DNA from: CAYRDK01 sp043819345
GTDB taxonomy: Bacteria; Omnitrophota; Gorgyraeia; Velamenicoccales; Velamenicoccaceae
Assembly (NCBI GenBank): GCA_043819345.1
Contig: JBDREX010000009.1
Location: 51,071 to 115,070, forward strand
Reading direction: 5' to 3'
DNA length: 64,000 nt
Below: more notes on the stretch, generated by a model. The model saw only the letters and a list, made by a program, of their open reading frames with translations. It was not told the DNA's origin and searched no databases. The DNA itself is not shown here. Numbering within the stretch: the first letter of the stretch is position 1.

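Noticed and set aside
1..64000. Short open frames of 60-105 codons on both strands
   Set aside because: They lie over the giant frame in other phases, encode low-complexity sequence with no domain pattern, and lack plausible ribosome binding sites and spacing. They are shadows of the coding frame.
1..64000. NRPS, PKS or repetitive adhesin as explanation for the gene size
   Set aside because: No condensation, adenylation, ketosynthase or carrier motifs and no long runs of identical adhesin repeats were seen; the domains are diverse.
1..64000. Assembly artefact joining many genes by frameshift loss
   Set aside because: Separate genes would have stops, intergenic gaps and independent phases. 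All domains share one phase with no gap, so an artefact would need many coincidences. Long-read confirmation is still advisable.

Overview
The window is one protein-coding frame on the minus strand. I read it from position 64000 (N-terminal side) to position 1 (C-terminal side), found no stop codon, and saw no credible gene boundary. Recognisable domains about 0.5 to 5 kb apart all fall in the same frame (plus-strand triplets starting at positions 2 mod 3). The simplest reading is a slice of at least 21,333 codons from one giant gene whose start and stop both lie outside the window. I saw no tRNA, rRNA, CRISPR array, promoter or terminator, and no credible plus-strand gene.

The organism is most likely a member of Omnitrophota (candidate phylum OP3, PVC superphylum). 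This is inference from established knowledge: that phylum is known for bacterial genes encoding proteins of tens of thousands of residues. The mixture of enzyme-like domains, TPRs, membrane segments and a beta-barrel-like segment fits such proteins better than NRPS/PKS enzymes or repetitive adhesins. The DNA is AT-rich by eye (not computed).

Layout, N- to C-terminal (descending coordinates). 64.0-59.6 kb: degenerate PHP domain, intact-looking PHP domain, degenerate transglutaminase-like fold, TPRs. 59.5-58.0 kb: duplicated membrane hairpin and repeat B. 58.0-52.9 kb: TPR-like helices, then an Upf1-like SF1 helicase. 52.7-47.4 kb: duplicated module D, methyltransferase-like domain, TPRs, pseudo-receiver, tandem module E, membrane segments. 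47.4-41.1 kb: in-frame palindromic elements, helical module F, an HExxH peptidase-like membrane domain, LysM, a tandem 80-residue repeat. 40.8-38.5 kb: two DprA-like domains, third copy of E. 38.4-29.4 kb: second copies of F and D, a caspase-fold candidate, a transglutaminase-like domain, TPRs. 29.0-22.1 kb: VanZ-like domain, radical SAM domain, beta-barrel-like segment, transglutaminase-like domain. 21.8-18.4 kb: Fic and M48 peptidase. 18.4-9.0 kb: coiled coils, GlpX-like domain, long helical stretches, five tandem helix-turn-helix-like units. 9.0-0 kb: LMW tyrosine phosphatase, ATP-grasp, GT9-like and GHKL ATPase domains.

Three structural themes stand out. A short motif SSP followed by I, L or V occurs about 26 times, usually where one module ends and another begins. 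Several modules are duplicated far apart, so the gene grew partly by internal duplication. Short palindromic DNA repeats sit inside the frame without breaking it, as Rickettsia palindromic elements do. How the domains work together is unknown; a polyprotein, a membrane-anchored machine used against other cells, or an accreted fusion of decayed enzymes are all open. The translation was done by hand, so residue-level statements should be confirmed by machine translation.
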